Positions 16,989-24,881 of a stretch of DNA of 59,615 nt are shown in pieces. Origin of the DNA: JBFWPF01 sp050250135 (GTDB taxonomy: Bacteria; Chlamydiota; Chlamydiia; Chlamydiales; JAFEGQ01); NCBI GenBank assembly GCA_050250135.1, contig JBFWPF010000011.1, positions 1 through 59,615 of the forward strand. Reading direction: 5' to 3'. Position numbers and translations under genes: made by a program. The notes beneath the pieces are model-generated. The model was given only the letters and a program-made list of their open reading frames with translations. It did no database searches and was not told the DNA's origin. Every line of letters begins with the position of its first letter. Within the stretch, counting starts at the first letter, position 1.

Positions 16989-17046
16989 TCAATTGGCTCG
17001 GCATCTCCGGCGCGCCGGAGATGCCGAGCTAATTGATTACACGCCC
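16979..17046. repeat. 68-base near-perfect palindrome with GGGCGTGTAATCAATT ends
   Basis: Two 34-base arms are identical except for one position (G or A after AATT). The outer 16 bases are GGGCGTGTAATCAATT and the inner part is a GC-rich hairpin. It holds the stop codon of tilS (16986-16988) at one end and touches the stop codon of the convergent relE gene (17046-17048) at the other. It may act as a two-way terminator, though neither side has a T-run. Confidence 0.85.
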
Positions 17047-17303
17047 TAGTCATAGACCTCTCGGCGGTGCCCGAGCTTTACGACCAGGACTAGCAGCCGA
17101 TGGTCCTGGACCTGGTAAAGGATCCGGTAGTCCCCGCAGCGGATCCGGTAGATCCCATCGCCCCCCGATAGCTTCTTGGACCCATTTGGCCTCGGCTGAT
17201 GGGCTAGGCTATCGATCTTTTTCTCGATGAGGCGCTGCCGGGAAGCAGGGAGCTGCTCAAACGCTTTAGCTGCCCGCTTTTCGAACTCGATCCGGTAAGT
17301 CAC
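17046..17303 (-). CDS. RelE/ParE-type mRNA interferase toxin
   Basis: 85 aa with the full RelE layout: YRIEFEKRAAKAFEQLP at the N-terminus, KKIDSLAHQPRPNGSKKL in the middle, and YRIRCGDYRILYQVQD...VVKLGHRREVYD at the end, with the basic residues (R-x-R..YR..Y, HRREVY) used for RNA cleavage on the ribosome. It is the normal length. Its start overlaps the stop of the antitoxin gene by 4 bases (ATGA). The stop codon TAG abuts the palindromic repeat. Confidence 0.9.
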   Translation of the reverse strand: MTYRIEFEKRAAKAFEQLPASRQRLIEKKIDSLAHQPRPNGSKKLSGGDGIYRIRCGDYRILYQVQDHRLLVLVVKLGHRREVYD

Positions 17304-17569
17304 CCTCTCGCCTTACCCTTTTTTACCTTTTCCCAAGCGATTGTTCCCTCTTTTTTGGCCCTACCTAGTGCTAGCCGAGCCTCCTCTAGGTCACGTCGAT
17401 CCTCTGCAGCTTCCAGTGTTTCCAAATCTTCGATAGGGACGATGGCCACAAGATTCTTTCCTCGGCGGGTTACAATAATGCGATCCTTGTTGAATCGGAC
17501 CTCATCGGCGAGCTCAGGGAAACACTCCCGCATGTCAGAGGATGAAATGTGCTTAAAGTGGGGATTCAT
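17300..17569 (-). CDS. Phd/YefM-family antitoxin
   Basis: 89 aa. The Phd/YefM N-terminal DNA-binding fold shows as ISSSDMRECFPELADEVRFNKDRIIVTRRGKNLVAIVPIEDLE. The C-terminal helix (about 58-89, charged, EEARLALGRAKKEG) should wrap around the RelE partner. A GGAGG ribosome site precedes the ATG. A 16-base palindrome lies 19 bases upstream of the ATG, on the predicted promoter, as expected for an autoregulated module. Confidence 0.9.
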   Translation of the reverse strand: MNPHFKHISSSDMRECFPELADEVRFNKDRIIVTRRGKNLVAIVPIEDLETLEAAEDRRDLEEARLALGRAKKEGTIAWEKVKKGKARG

Positions 17570-17587
17570 TGGGTTGCCTCCATTGTC

Positions 17588-17619
17588 CTAATTGTACAAT
17601 TAGTGCCATTTGCCGGCAA
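17588..17619 (-). promoter_or_regulatory. Promoter and operator of the phd-relE module
   Basis: On the minus strand, TTGCCG (17619-17614) and TACAAT (17596-17591) are 17 bases apart. The perfect palindrome CTAATTGTACAATTAG (17588-17603) covers the -10 box, so antitoxin binding would block RNA polymerase. Confidence 0.65.
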
Positions 17620-17762
17620 GGGATCAGGGCTCCTTTTTTCTTGATCCAATTAACTCATTATAAGGTCGATAAAAAGCTTCTGTATTAAAAAGTTTATTAT
17701 GCGATAGTAAGGGGGTAGAGGGGAACTCCATCTGTTACCTCAACCCGTTAGGCCTTGAAGGC

Positions 17763-17791
17763 TTACCGATTAATCTTACGACCTGTATACT
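17763..17791 (+). promoter_or_regulatory. Possible ftsH promoter
   Basis: TATACT (17786-17791) is a good -10 box. A weak -35 (TTACCG, 17763-17768) lies 17 bases upstream. It gives a short leader before the GAAGGA ribosome site and the ATG at 17818. Confidence 0.4.
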
Positions 17792-17817
17792 GGGGCACTA
17801 TTTAGAAGGACCTGAAC

Positions 17818-20571
17818 ATGGGCAAGGAAGGCAGACCGGAGCAGGAGGGGAGAAGGGGTTTTCCAGGGGGCTTCCTCCTATTCCTCTTAGCAGCAGTACT
17901 GATCGCCCTTTTCGTGCAGAATTTCCTCACGACAAAGAGTGCCAACGTCTCCTTTAGTTATCAGGTTCAGCACCTGGTCAACCTCCAGCTGATTGTCCCC
18001 CAGGAGAGCCGGATGACCGCCCTTGGGGACAACTTGGTTACCTTCAGCGGCAAATTTCGCGATAAGCAGACCGATGAGGGGAAGAAGCGGTTTAAGTACC
18101 TGCAGCTTCTCGACCGCCAGGACAAGTTGCGGCAGACCCAAGACCTTCTCGCTTCAGATCTTAAGAGTCAGCGGGCCCAGGTCATGCAAGCGGCCGATTG
18201 GTTCCTTCACCTAGCGGGTCTCCCCCTCCCACAAGGGGGGTACGTGGTAGCCACGGCGAGCGCCGCAGGCCCCGATGCCGGGGAGCCGATTGTGATCACC
18301 GGACTTTCCAATAAGGAGGTGGCAAGCCTCCCCGCCCTCAAGCGGGAACTGGCCAGCCTCGGCGCCAATGCAAGCGAGGCGCAGGTGAGGCAGTATGGGC
18401 AGCGCCTCAGCAACCTCGTGCAGAGCTTTCGCTCGCCGGTCCTTGGGATTGGGCAGGAGAGCGTGAAGGCCCAGCTAAAGAGCCTCAGTAAGGAGGTGGA
18501 GGGGGCGATTGCCCTCGAAGGGGGGATCGACGGCGCCCTAGCCACCTACGGACGGACGATCGGAGCTCTGGAGAAGATCACCTCGGGGCTAGCCGGCTCG
18601 CAACAAGGGGGCCCCCTGGGCGGCCTCAGAAGTGTCCGCCAGTACCGAGAGTCACTTAAGGAATATGAGGCGAGCAGCCTCGAATTGGAGCAGATCTCCC
18701 TGCAGCTCGACAAGGCTCGCGAGGGGGTTGCCGATACGGTCTGGTACTTCAACAACCAAGCCCTTGCCACTAGGGCCCTTGAACGGCAAGGGAACGAGAC
18801 GTTGGACTACTGGTTCCAGCAGGCCAAACAGGAGTGGGATCAATTCCCCGCCAACAAAGGGCTCGTCTTCCGCGCTGTCGACCAGCCCCGTACCCTGGCT
18901 CTGGAGCGGAACTTTAAGAGCCAAGAGCCAGCCCCCAACTACTTCAAGTACCTCCCTGCCCTGCTCATGGTCGGGCTGCTCGGGATGCTGATCTACTTCA
19001 TGTTTGCCCGGCAGATGAAGGGGATGGGCTCGGGCGCGATGGGCTTTGGGAAGTCGCCCGCCAAGTTGCTCGGGAAAGGGGTATCGACCGTTACGTTTAA
19101 GGATGTCGCGGGTTGCGATGAGGCCAAGGAGGAGCTTTCCGAGATCGTCGACTTCCTCAAGTCTCCCGGCAAATTCACCGCCCTCGGCGGACGGATCCCC
19201 AAGGGGGTCCTGTGTGTGGGTTCCCCCGGAACCGGTAAAACGTTGATCGCTAAGGCGGTCGCCGGTGAGGCGGGGCGCCCCTTCTTTTCCATCTCGGGCT
19301 CCGACTTTGTGGAGATGTTTGTCGGGGTCGGCGCTAGCCGGATCCGCGACCTCTTCGCCCAGGCGAAAAAGCAGGCCCCCTGCATCATCTTTATCGATGA
19401 GATCGATGCGGTCGGCCGCCACCGCGGCGGCGGCTATGGGGGTGGACACGACGAGCGGGAGCAGACCCTCAACCAGCTCCTCGTCGAGATGGATGGCTTT
19501 GACACCAATGAGGGGGTGATCCTGATCGCCGCCACTAACCGCCCCGATGTCCTCGACAAGGCCCTCCTCAGACCGGGCCGCTTCGACAGGCGGGTGATGA
19601 TCGACCTGCCCGACGTTAAGGGGCGCTACGAGATCCTCAAGGTTCACGCCAGGAAGATCAAGATCGACCCCGATGTCGACCTGATGGCGATCGCCCGGAT
19701 GACCCCTGGCGCCGCCGGCGCCGACCTGGCCAACCTCCTCAATGAGGCGGCCCTCCTCGCCGCCCGGAAGGGGCGCTCCGCCGTTACCCCAGAAGAGACC
19801 CGCGAGGCGGCCGATAAGGTCCGCTTTGGTAAGGAGCGCCGCTCCCTCGACATCGACGAATCGGAAAAGCGGACGACCGCCTACCACGAGTCGGGCCACG
19901 CCATCGTTGGCTACCTCGTCAAACATGCCGACCCCGTCGACAAGGTCACCATCATCCCCCGAGGCTTCTCCCTTGGGGCAACCCACTTCCTGCCCAAGAA
20001 GAACCGGCTCGGCTACTGGCGGCGCGAGGTCCTCGACCAGCTGGCCGTCGCCATGGGGGGGCGGGTCGCCGAAGAGGTCTTTGTCCAAGACGGCTCGAGC
20101 GGAGCCAAGCAGGACATCGCCCAAGCCACGGCCCTGGCCCGCAGCATGGTCTGCGAGTGGGGGATGAGTGAGGAGCTAGGGATGGTCGCCTATGACGACC
20201 ATAACGACGGCAATTTCTCGGGCCTCCCCTCCTTCCATGAGAAGAGCTACTCGGAGGCGACCGCCCAGCGGATCGACCAGGAGGTCAAGCGGCTGATCGA
20301 CGAGGCCTACAAGAAGGCCTACGATATCATCGCCTCCCACAAGGAGCAGGCTGAGCTTATGACCCAGATGCTCATGGAGTTTGAGACCCTTGAGGCTGAA
20401 GACCTTAAGCGGATCATGGAGGGGACCTGGAGTATTGACGAGAAGCGGGAGCGGCTCAAACAAATCGATGAGCGGCACAAAAAGCCCAAGCGGCGCCGCA
20501 ACCGCTCGGAGACCCCTGAGGACCCCGGCACCGATATCCAGCCCGCCCTCACCAAGGATATCACCCCCTAA
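17818..20571 (+). CDS. ftsH: ATP-dependent zinc metalloprotease FtsH (chlamydial long form)
   Basis: 917 aa against about 640 in most bacteria; the extra length is a large periplasmic part (about 40-380), as in chlamydial FtsH. TM1 is near residues 18-36 (FLLFLLAAVLIALFV) and TM2 near 383-400 (LPALLMVGLLGMLIYFM). AAA domain: Walker A GSPGTGKT near 468 (usually GPPGTGKT), Walker B IIFIDEIDAVGR, SRH ATNRPDVLDKALLRPGRFDRR. Protease: zinc motif HESGH near 690, and a later Asp in SSGAKQDIAQAT. It degrades misassembled membrane proteins and short-lived regulators. It is expected after tilS and before pnp; the ankyrin gene between ftsH and pnp is an insertion relative to Chlamydia. Confidence 0.95.
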   Translation: MGKEGRPEQEGRRGFPGGFLLFLLAAVLIALFVQNFLTTKSANVSFSYQVQHLVNLQLIVPQESRMTALGDNLVTFSGKFRDKQTDEGKKRFKYLQLLDRQDKLRQTQDLLASDLKSQRAQVMQAADWFLHLAGLPLPQGGYVVATASAAGPDAGEPIVITGLSNKEVASLPALKRELASLGANASEAQVRQYGQRLSNLVQSFRSPVLGIGQESVKAQLKSLSKEVEGAIALEGGIDGALATYGRTIGALEKITSGLAGSQQGGPLGGLRSVRQYRESLKEYEASSLELEQISLQLDKAREGVADTVWYFNNQALATRALERQGNETLDYWFQQAKQEWDQFPANKGLVFRAVDQPRTLALERNFKSQEPAPNYFKYLPALLMVGLLGMLIYFMFARQMKGMGSGAMGFGKSPAKLLGKGVSTVTFKDVAGCDEAKEELSEIVDFLKSPGKFTALGGRIPKGVLCVGSPGTGKTLIAKAVAGEAGRPFFSISGSDFVEMFVGVGASRIRDLFAQAKKQAPCIIFIDEIDAVGRHRGGGYGGGHDEREQTLNQLLVEMDGFDTNEGVILIAATNRPDVLDKALLRPGRFDRRVMIDLPDVKGRYEILKVHARKIKIDPDVDLMAIARMTPGAAGADLANLLNEAALLAARKGRSAVTPEETREAADKVRFGKERRSLDIDESEKRTTAYHESGHAIVGYLVKHADPVDKVTIIPRGFSLGATHFLPKKNRLGYWRREVLDQLAVAMGGRVAEEVFVQDGSSGAKQDIAQATALARSMVCEWGMSEELGMVAYDDHNDGNFSGLPSFHEKSYSEATAQRIDQEVKRLIDEAYKKAYDIIASHKEQAELMTQMLMEFETLEAEDLKRIMEGTWSIDEKRERLKQIDERHKKPKRRRNRSETPEDPGTDIQPALTKDITP

Positions 20572-20679
20572 TCTAGGGGTAAGTCACTCATTCTTAGTAA
20601 AGTTATTTGTATTCCAAACGGGTAATTAATACTTAGTAAATATATATTGTTTACAATTGTAGCATAATAATTCACTAAA

Positions 20680-21567
20680 ATGGGGTTACCAATGGAAGTA
20701 ATAAATAGCTACAATTCTCAGCAGCCTATTCTCCCACGCCAAAAAAAAATTCAAATGAGAAAGGAGCACCTGGCCTTGGAAGCGCTTAGAAGAGGCCAGA
20801 AATACGCGCAACTAACGCAGGGGCTGACCCAGCGTATCTCGGGCGCTGTACTCTCCCTGAGCCCAAAGGAAAAAGGGGTTAACGCTCTCGACGAGGAGGG
20901 GCGGAGCCCCCTCTCGAAGGCCGCGTTTGCAGGCGACCTGGAGTCTGTGAAGAGGCTTATTGAGGAAGAAGGGGCCGATGTCAACCTCGTTAACTCGGGT
21001 GGGTTTACGGCCCTTCACTTGGCGGCACACCAGGGGCATACCGAGGTCCTTGGCTACCTACTCGACAAGGGAGCCGACGTTAAGCAGAAGACCGAAGCGG
21101 GTTGTTCGGCCCTCCACTTTGCTGCAGGGAACGGAAGAGAGGAGATCGTATCCACCCTTCTTAGCAAGGGGGCTGAGGTGGATAGCCCTGACAGCGAGGG
21201 GATAACCCCTCTGATGTACGCCGCTGTAAGAGGCCATGATAGCACCATGAGTAAGCTCAAGGATGCGGGGGCCGATGAGAAGCGGAAAAAGGGGCTAGTC
21301 GATGCCCTGTACCTGCGCGAGTATGCCTACATGGAGGCAAGGGGGGATAACCCTCTGCACGTCGCGGTGATTCTCGATCGCATTGAGGAACTCAAAGAGC
21401 TCCTTAAAGATCCCGATAGTAAGGCGCTCCTAAACGAATACAATCAAAAAGGCCGGACCCCTCTACACGAGGCCGCGAAGGCAGGTAACACAGCCGCTTA
21501 CGAGCTCCTTGTAAAGGCGGGTGCCAACAACTCTCCCCCCAAGCAAAAGCGAGCCCTGAGGGGGTAG
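20680..21567 (+). CDS. Ankyrin-repeat protein
   Basis: 295 aa. After about 70 residues of basic/helical N-terminus come at least five ankyrin repeats: EGRSPLSKAAFAGDLESVKRLI, GGFTALHLAAHQGHTEVLGYLL, AGCSALHFAAGNGREEIVSTLL, EGITPLMYAAVRGHDSTMSKL, and after a gap KGRTPLHEAAKAGNTAAYELLV. Such repeats bind other proteins and are common in effectors of intracellular bacteria. No signal peptide or membrane segment is visible. The start is ATG 20680 or ATG 20692; neither has a ribosome site. The AT-rich upstream region (20572-20679) differs from the GC-rich neighbours and is consistent with transfer. Confidence 0.85.
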   Translation: MGLPMEVINSYNSQQPILPRQKKIQMRKEHLALEALRRGQKYAQLTQGLTQRISGAVLSLSPKEKGVNALDEEGRSPLSKAAFAGDLESVKRLIEEEGADVNLVNSGGFTALHLAAHQGHTEVLGYLLDKGADVKQKTEAGCSALHFAAGNGREEIVSTLLSKGAEVDSPDSEGITPLMYAAVRGHDSTMSKLKDAGADEKRKKGLVDALYLREYAYMEARGDNPLHVAVILDRIEELKELLKDPDSKALLNEYNQKGRTPLHEAAKAGNTAAYELLVKAGANNSPPKQKRALRG

Positions 21568-21574
21568 AGCCCCC

Positions 21575-23662
21575 TTAGGCCGCGCCTACTGCCTTGCGGC
21601 TGAGCTTGATCTGCCCCCGCTCGTTGATATCGAGCACCTTCACATCGAGGGTCTCCCCCTCCTTAATGTGGGCGTAGATATCGTCGATGCGGGTCTCAGC
21701 CAGCTCAGAGATGTGGCAGAGCCCCTCCTTGCCAGGAAGGACCTCGACGAAGGCCCCAAAGTCTTTCACCGCCTTCACCTTCCCGCGGTAAACCTTCCCG
21801 ACCTCAATCTCGGCCGTTACCGAGGCAATCATCGCCAGAGCCGCTTCCATCTTCTCAGCACTGGGGCCGGCAAGGCTAATAAGCCCCGAGTCGTCGATGT
21901 CGACCTCAACGCCGGTCTGCTCGGTGATCGAGCGGATCATGGAGCCGCCAGGGCCAATGACTGCGCCGATTTTCGAGGGCTTGATCTGGATCGTCTCAAT
22001 ACGGGGCGCATGGGCGACCATCTCGGCACGGGGCGCTGGGCAGGCCTCAAGCATCTTGCTCAGGATGTGCCGACGGCCCGCTTTAGCCTGCTCAAGGGCA
22101 GCCCGCATGATCTGCGGGGTGATCCCCTCAACCTTGATATCCATCTGGAAGGCGGTGATCCCTTCGGCATCGCCCGTCACCTTAAAGTCCATGTCGCCGA
22201 GGGCATCCTCAACACCCAGGATGTCGGAGAGGATCGTGTGGGAGTCCTTTTCCAGGATAAGCCCCATCGCAATGCCGGAGACGGGCCGCTTGATCGGCAC
22301 ACCCGCATCCATCATAGCGAGGCACCCGCCGCAAACCGAGGCCATCGAGGAGGAGCCATTCGACTCAGTGATGTTCGATTCGAGGCGGATTACGTAAGGG
22401 AATTTCTCCTTTGGAGGGATAAGGATCTGGAGGGCCCGCTCGGCTAGTTTGCCGTGGCCCACCTCGCGCCGGCCTGGGGCGCCCACCCGGCCTACTTCGC
22501 CAACGGAGAAGGGGGGGAAGGAGTACTGGAGGTAGAAGCGGCGCTTTCCCTCTTCTTCGAGGGTCTCATAGCGCTGGGCCATCGTCTCGCCGCCAAGGGT
22601 ACACACCGCAACCGCTTGGGTCTCGCCCCGTGTGAAAAGGCTGCTTCCGTGGGTGCGGGGTAAAATCGCCTGCTCAATAAAGATGGGGCGGATGTCGGTG
22701 GTGGAGCGGCCATCGCACCGTTTCCCCTCTTTGACGACCATCTGCCGCATCAGGTCGGAGGAGAGCTGCTTAAAGGCTGATCCGATGTCGGCGAGGGTGT
22801 GCTCCCCTTCCACCCCTCCAGGAAGGAGCTTTTCGAGCATAGCGGCCTTAACCGCAGCGGTCTTCTCTTCCCGCACCTTCTTCTCGATAACGCGGAGCGC
22901 TTCCGCAAGGGGAGCGGCGGCAAGGTCGCGGACCGCTTTCAGCGTGCGCTGCGGGGTGACCTTGAGGGTTGTCTCCATCTTAGGTTTGCCGATCTCCTTC
23001 CGCCATTCACCTAGCGCGGTGCAGATCTTCTGGATCGCTTCGTGTCCAAAGGTGAGCGCTTCAATCACCTGATCTTCGGTCAAAAAGTCGCAGTACCCTT
23101 CGATCATCAGGATGGCATCCTGGGTACCCGCAACCACCAGGTCGAGGGTTGAGCTTTCCATCTCCTTAGAGGTGGGGTTGAGGGCGAGCCTGCCCCCGAT
23201 CATCCCCACCCGCACGGCGCCGAGCGGCTTGCTAATGGGGATTTCGGAGAGGGTAAGGGCAGCTGAGGCGGCGCAGATGGCCATCACATCGGTTTGGTGC
23301 TGCTCATCGTAGGACCAGACGTAGGCCAGAATTTGGGTCTCGTTCCGGTAGCCGTCGGGGAAGAGGGGGCGGATGGGCCGGTCGATCAGGCGGCAGATCA
23401 GGGTCTCCCGCTCAGAGGGGCGCCCCTCACGCTTGATAAAGCCCCCTAGGGTTTTCCCCCGGCTAGAAAATTTTTCCTGGTAGTCGACCCGCAATGGCAA
23501 AAAGTCGACATCCCCCGGCTTGTGTTCGGCGCAGGCGGTGGCAAAGACGATCGTCTCCCCTTGCTGGAGCCAAACCGCTCCTCCCGCTTGCCGGGCGATC
23601 TTGCCCGACTTAAAAAGTAACTCTGTGTCACCAATGGTGACCCGTTTTTCATGCTCTTGCAT
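21575..23662 (-). CDS. pnp: Polyribonucleotide nucleotidyltransferase (PNPase)
   Basis: 695 aa, normal length. Two RNase PH-like domains (catalytic second half includes SFPPFSVGEVGRVGAPGRREVGHGKLAERAL and ILSDILGVEDALGDMDFKV), then a KH domain (IGAVIGPGGSMIRSI) and an S1 domain (GKVYRGKVKAVKDFGAFVEVLPGKEGLCHISEL). It degrades RNA from the 3' end with phosphate and can add tails. It lies just downstream of rpsO on the same strand, with a long hairpin between them, and converges on the ankyrin gene 7 bases away. Confidence 0.97.
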   Translation of the reverse strand: MQEHEKRVTIGDTELLFKSGKIARQAGGAVWLQQGETIVFATACAEHKPGDVDFLPLRVDYQEKFSSRGKTLGGFIKREGRPSERETLICRLIDRPIRPLFPDGYRNETQILAYVWSYDEQHQTDVMAICAASAALTLSEIPISKPLGAVRVGMIGGRLALNPTSKEMESSTLDLVVAGTQDAILMIEGYCDFLTEDQVIEALTFGHEAIQKICTALGEWRKEIGKPKMETTLKVTPQRTLKAVRDLAAAPLAEALRVIEKKVREEKTAAVKAAMLEKLLPGGVEGEHTLADIGSAFKQLSSDLMRQMVVKEGKRCDGRSTTDIRPIFIEQAILPRTHGSSLFTRGETQAVAVCTLGGETMAQRYETLEEEGKRRFYLQYSFPPFSVGEVGRVGAPGRREVGHGKLAERALQILIPPKEKFPYVIRLESNITESNGSSSMASVCGGCLAMMDAGVPIKRPVSGIAMGLILEKDSHTILSDILGVEDALGDMDFKVTGDAEGITAFQMDIKVEGITPQIMRAALEQAKAGRRHILSKMLEACPAPRAEMVAHAPRIETIQIKPSKIGAVIGPGGSMIRSITEQTGVEVDIDDSGLISLAGPSAEKMEAALAMIASVTAEIEVGKVYRGKVKAVKDFGAFVEVLPGKEGLCHISELAETRIDDIYAHIKEGETLDVKVLDINERGQIKLSRKAVGAA

Positions 23663-23703
23663 CGTATCTCCTAAATTTAGAATATATCCAGAGGAGACGG
23701 CGC

Positions 23704-23741
23704 CTTACCTGGAACTAAGAACGTTCTTAGCGCCAGGTAAG
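23704..23741 (-). promoter_or_regulatory. Long rpsO-pnp intergenic hairpin
   Basis: CTTACCTGG (23704-23712) pairs with CCAGGTAAG (23733-23741) around a perfect 16-base palindrome CTAAGAACGTTCTTAG (23715-23730). Only two 2-base mismatches interrupt the stem. In enterobacteria the rpsO-pnp spacer holds an RNase III site through which PNPase controls itself, and this structure sits in the same place. Confidence 0.65.
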
Positions 23742-23783
23742 CCACCATCGACTCTTGGACGAGAAATTAGAACACAAAGGGGA

Positions 23784-24053
23784 CTACTTGCGCAACTTCA
23801 GACGGTTGATCAACGTCTGGTACCGCTTGGTATCGGTCGAGTTGAGGTAGTCGAGGAGCTTGCGCCGCTGGCCAACCAGCTTTAGCAAGCCGAGACGAGC
23901 TGCAGTATCCTTGGGATAGCGCTTGAGGTGCTCGGTGAGCTCCATGATCTTTTCGGTCAGGAGAGCGATTTGGACGTCGGCCGATCCGGTATCCTTCTCG
24001 TGGAGCTGGAACTTCTTGGTGATCTCTTCTTTGGTACCCTTATCTAGCGACAT
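23784..24053 (-). CDS. rpsO: 30S ribosomal protein S15
   Basis: 89 aa, exact family length. Typical S15 segments: DTGSADVQIALLTEKI, LTEHLKRYPKDTAARLGLL and VGQRRKLLDYL, with the C-terminal RYQTLINRLKLRK. It binds 16S rRNA at the central three-way junction. It has a near-perfect promoter upstream and is followed by pnp, the standard arrangement. Confidence 0.97.
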   Translation of the reverse strand: MSLDKGTKEEITKKFQLHEKDTGSADVQIALLTEKIMELTEHLKRYPKDTAARLGLLKLVGQRRKLLDYLNSTDTKRYQTLINRLKLRK

Positions 24054-24091
24054 TGGTGTCTCCCACTGACTTTCTTGCGTTTGATGTTCCC

Positions 24092-24121
24092 ATTATATCT
24101 CAGGTCGGGCCATACTGTCAA
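24092..24121 (-). promoter_or_regulatory. Consensus promoter of rpsO
   Basis: On the minus strand TTGACA (24121-24116) and TATAAT (24097-24092) are both perfect and 18 bases apart. The predicted start near 24085 gives a leader of about 30 bases before the rpsO ATG at 24053. Confidence 0.85.
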
Positions 24122-24184
24122 GGCCAAATCATTTACGCTAAAGGAACGCCGTCATAGCGAGAAGGTTATAGCCATTTTTTTAGT

Positions 24185-24757
24185 ATGTTCATGGTCAATC
24201 ATTTAGCTCCAGAAACTGAGGATGAACGGTTTATGTTGGAGGCCCTTAAGGAGGCAAAAAAGGCTTACCGGGCGGGGGAGGTCCCTGTCGGTGCGATTAT
24301 TGTCTCAGAGGGGCGTATTATTGCCCGTGGCCACAATCAGGTGGAGCTTTTGAGGGATGCTTCGGCCCATGCCGAGATGCTCACTCTCACCGTTGCCAGC
24401 AGCGCCCTTTCCAACTGGCGCCTGACCGGCACCACCCTTTACTCGACCCTAGAGCCCTGTGCGATGTGCCTTGGAGCGATGCTTCTTGCCCGTATAGACC
24501 GCTTGGTCTGGGGGGCTCCCGACTTGCGCCATGGGGCTAATGGGAGCTGGGTTGATCTCCTTAAGGAGCCCCATCCGACCCATACCCTGACCGTCACCTC
24601 TGGTATCTTACGGGAGCCTTGCGCTATGCTGATGCAACAGTTTTTTCAGGAGAGAAGGCGTGGATCGGCTAATGGCGCTGCTGGACGAGCTGGCCGAGGG
24701 GCAGCAGAAGAAGGTGCTTGCCTTGGGGCAGAAGATCCGTCCCAACTTGACCTCTGA
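24185..24757 (+). CDS. tadA: tRNA-specific adenosine deaminase TadA
   Basis: 190 aa. Zinc cytidine/adenosine deaminase fold: HAE (ASAHAEMLTL, near residue 62) supplies the zinc histidine and the proton-shuttle glutamate, and PCAMC (near 90) the two cysteines. It converts A34 to inosine in tRNA-Arg. The family is about 150-160 residues and normally ends near FFQERR (about 158). Here the frame runs on for some 30 low-complexity Ala/Gly/Glu residues that read another gene (24660-24881) out of frame. The tail looks like loss of the original stop. No clear Shine-Dalgarno sequence precedes ATG 24185 or the in-frame ATG 24191. Confidence 0.92.
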   Translation: MFMVNHLAPETEDERFMLEALKEAKKAYRAGEVPVGAIIVSEGRIIARGHNQVELLRDASAHAEMLTLTVASSALSNWRLTGTTLYSTLEPCAMCLGAMLLARIDRLVWGAPDLRHGANGSWVDLLKEPHPTHTLTVTSGILREPCAMLMQQFFQERRRGSANGAAGRAGRGAAEEGACLGAEDPSQLDL

Positions 24758-24881
24758 GGATGCCCTTCAGCCTAACGACTACCCTGAGCTCGAAGAGAAC
24801 CCCCTGTTCCGCTACGAGGAGGGAGTTCTAGAAGGGATACTCACAGTAAGAGCTGCTATCCGCGCCTTCGCCGCTTGGTGA
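24660..24881 (+). CDS. Small conserved-looking hypothetical protein downstream of tadA
   Basis: 73 aa from a GTG at 24660 that has a GGAGA ribosome site; an ATG at 24672 is possible. I do not recognise a family. The sequence is helical and acidic: ALLDELAEGQQKKVLALGQKI, then a proline-rich middle and FRYEEGVLEGILTVRAAIRAF. A small hypothetical gene also follows tadA in Chlamydia as I recall, which supports it. It overlaps the extended tail of tadA by 98 bases and the end of the convergent rhomboid-like gene by 26. Confidence 0.6.
   Translation: MDRLMALLDELAEGQQKKVLALGQKIRPNLTSEDALQPNDYPELEENPLFRYEEGVLEGILTVRAAIRAFAAW

Noticed and set aside
16979..17046. Integron attC site or cassette array
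   Set aside because: The inner hairpins vary while the outer motif is constant, but the motif has no attC core (GTTRRRY/RYYYAAC), and no integrase is present.
18652..20124. 490-codon open frame antisense to ftsH
   Set aside because: It is a shadow of the GC-rich codon bias of ftsH; the predicted protein is low-complexity and lacks any family pattern, while ftsH is certain.
21668..22447. 259-codon open frame antisense to pnp
   Set aside because: Shadow of pnp with no independent support.
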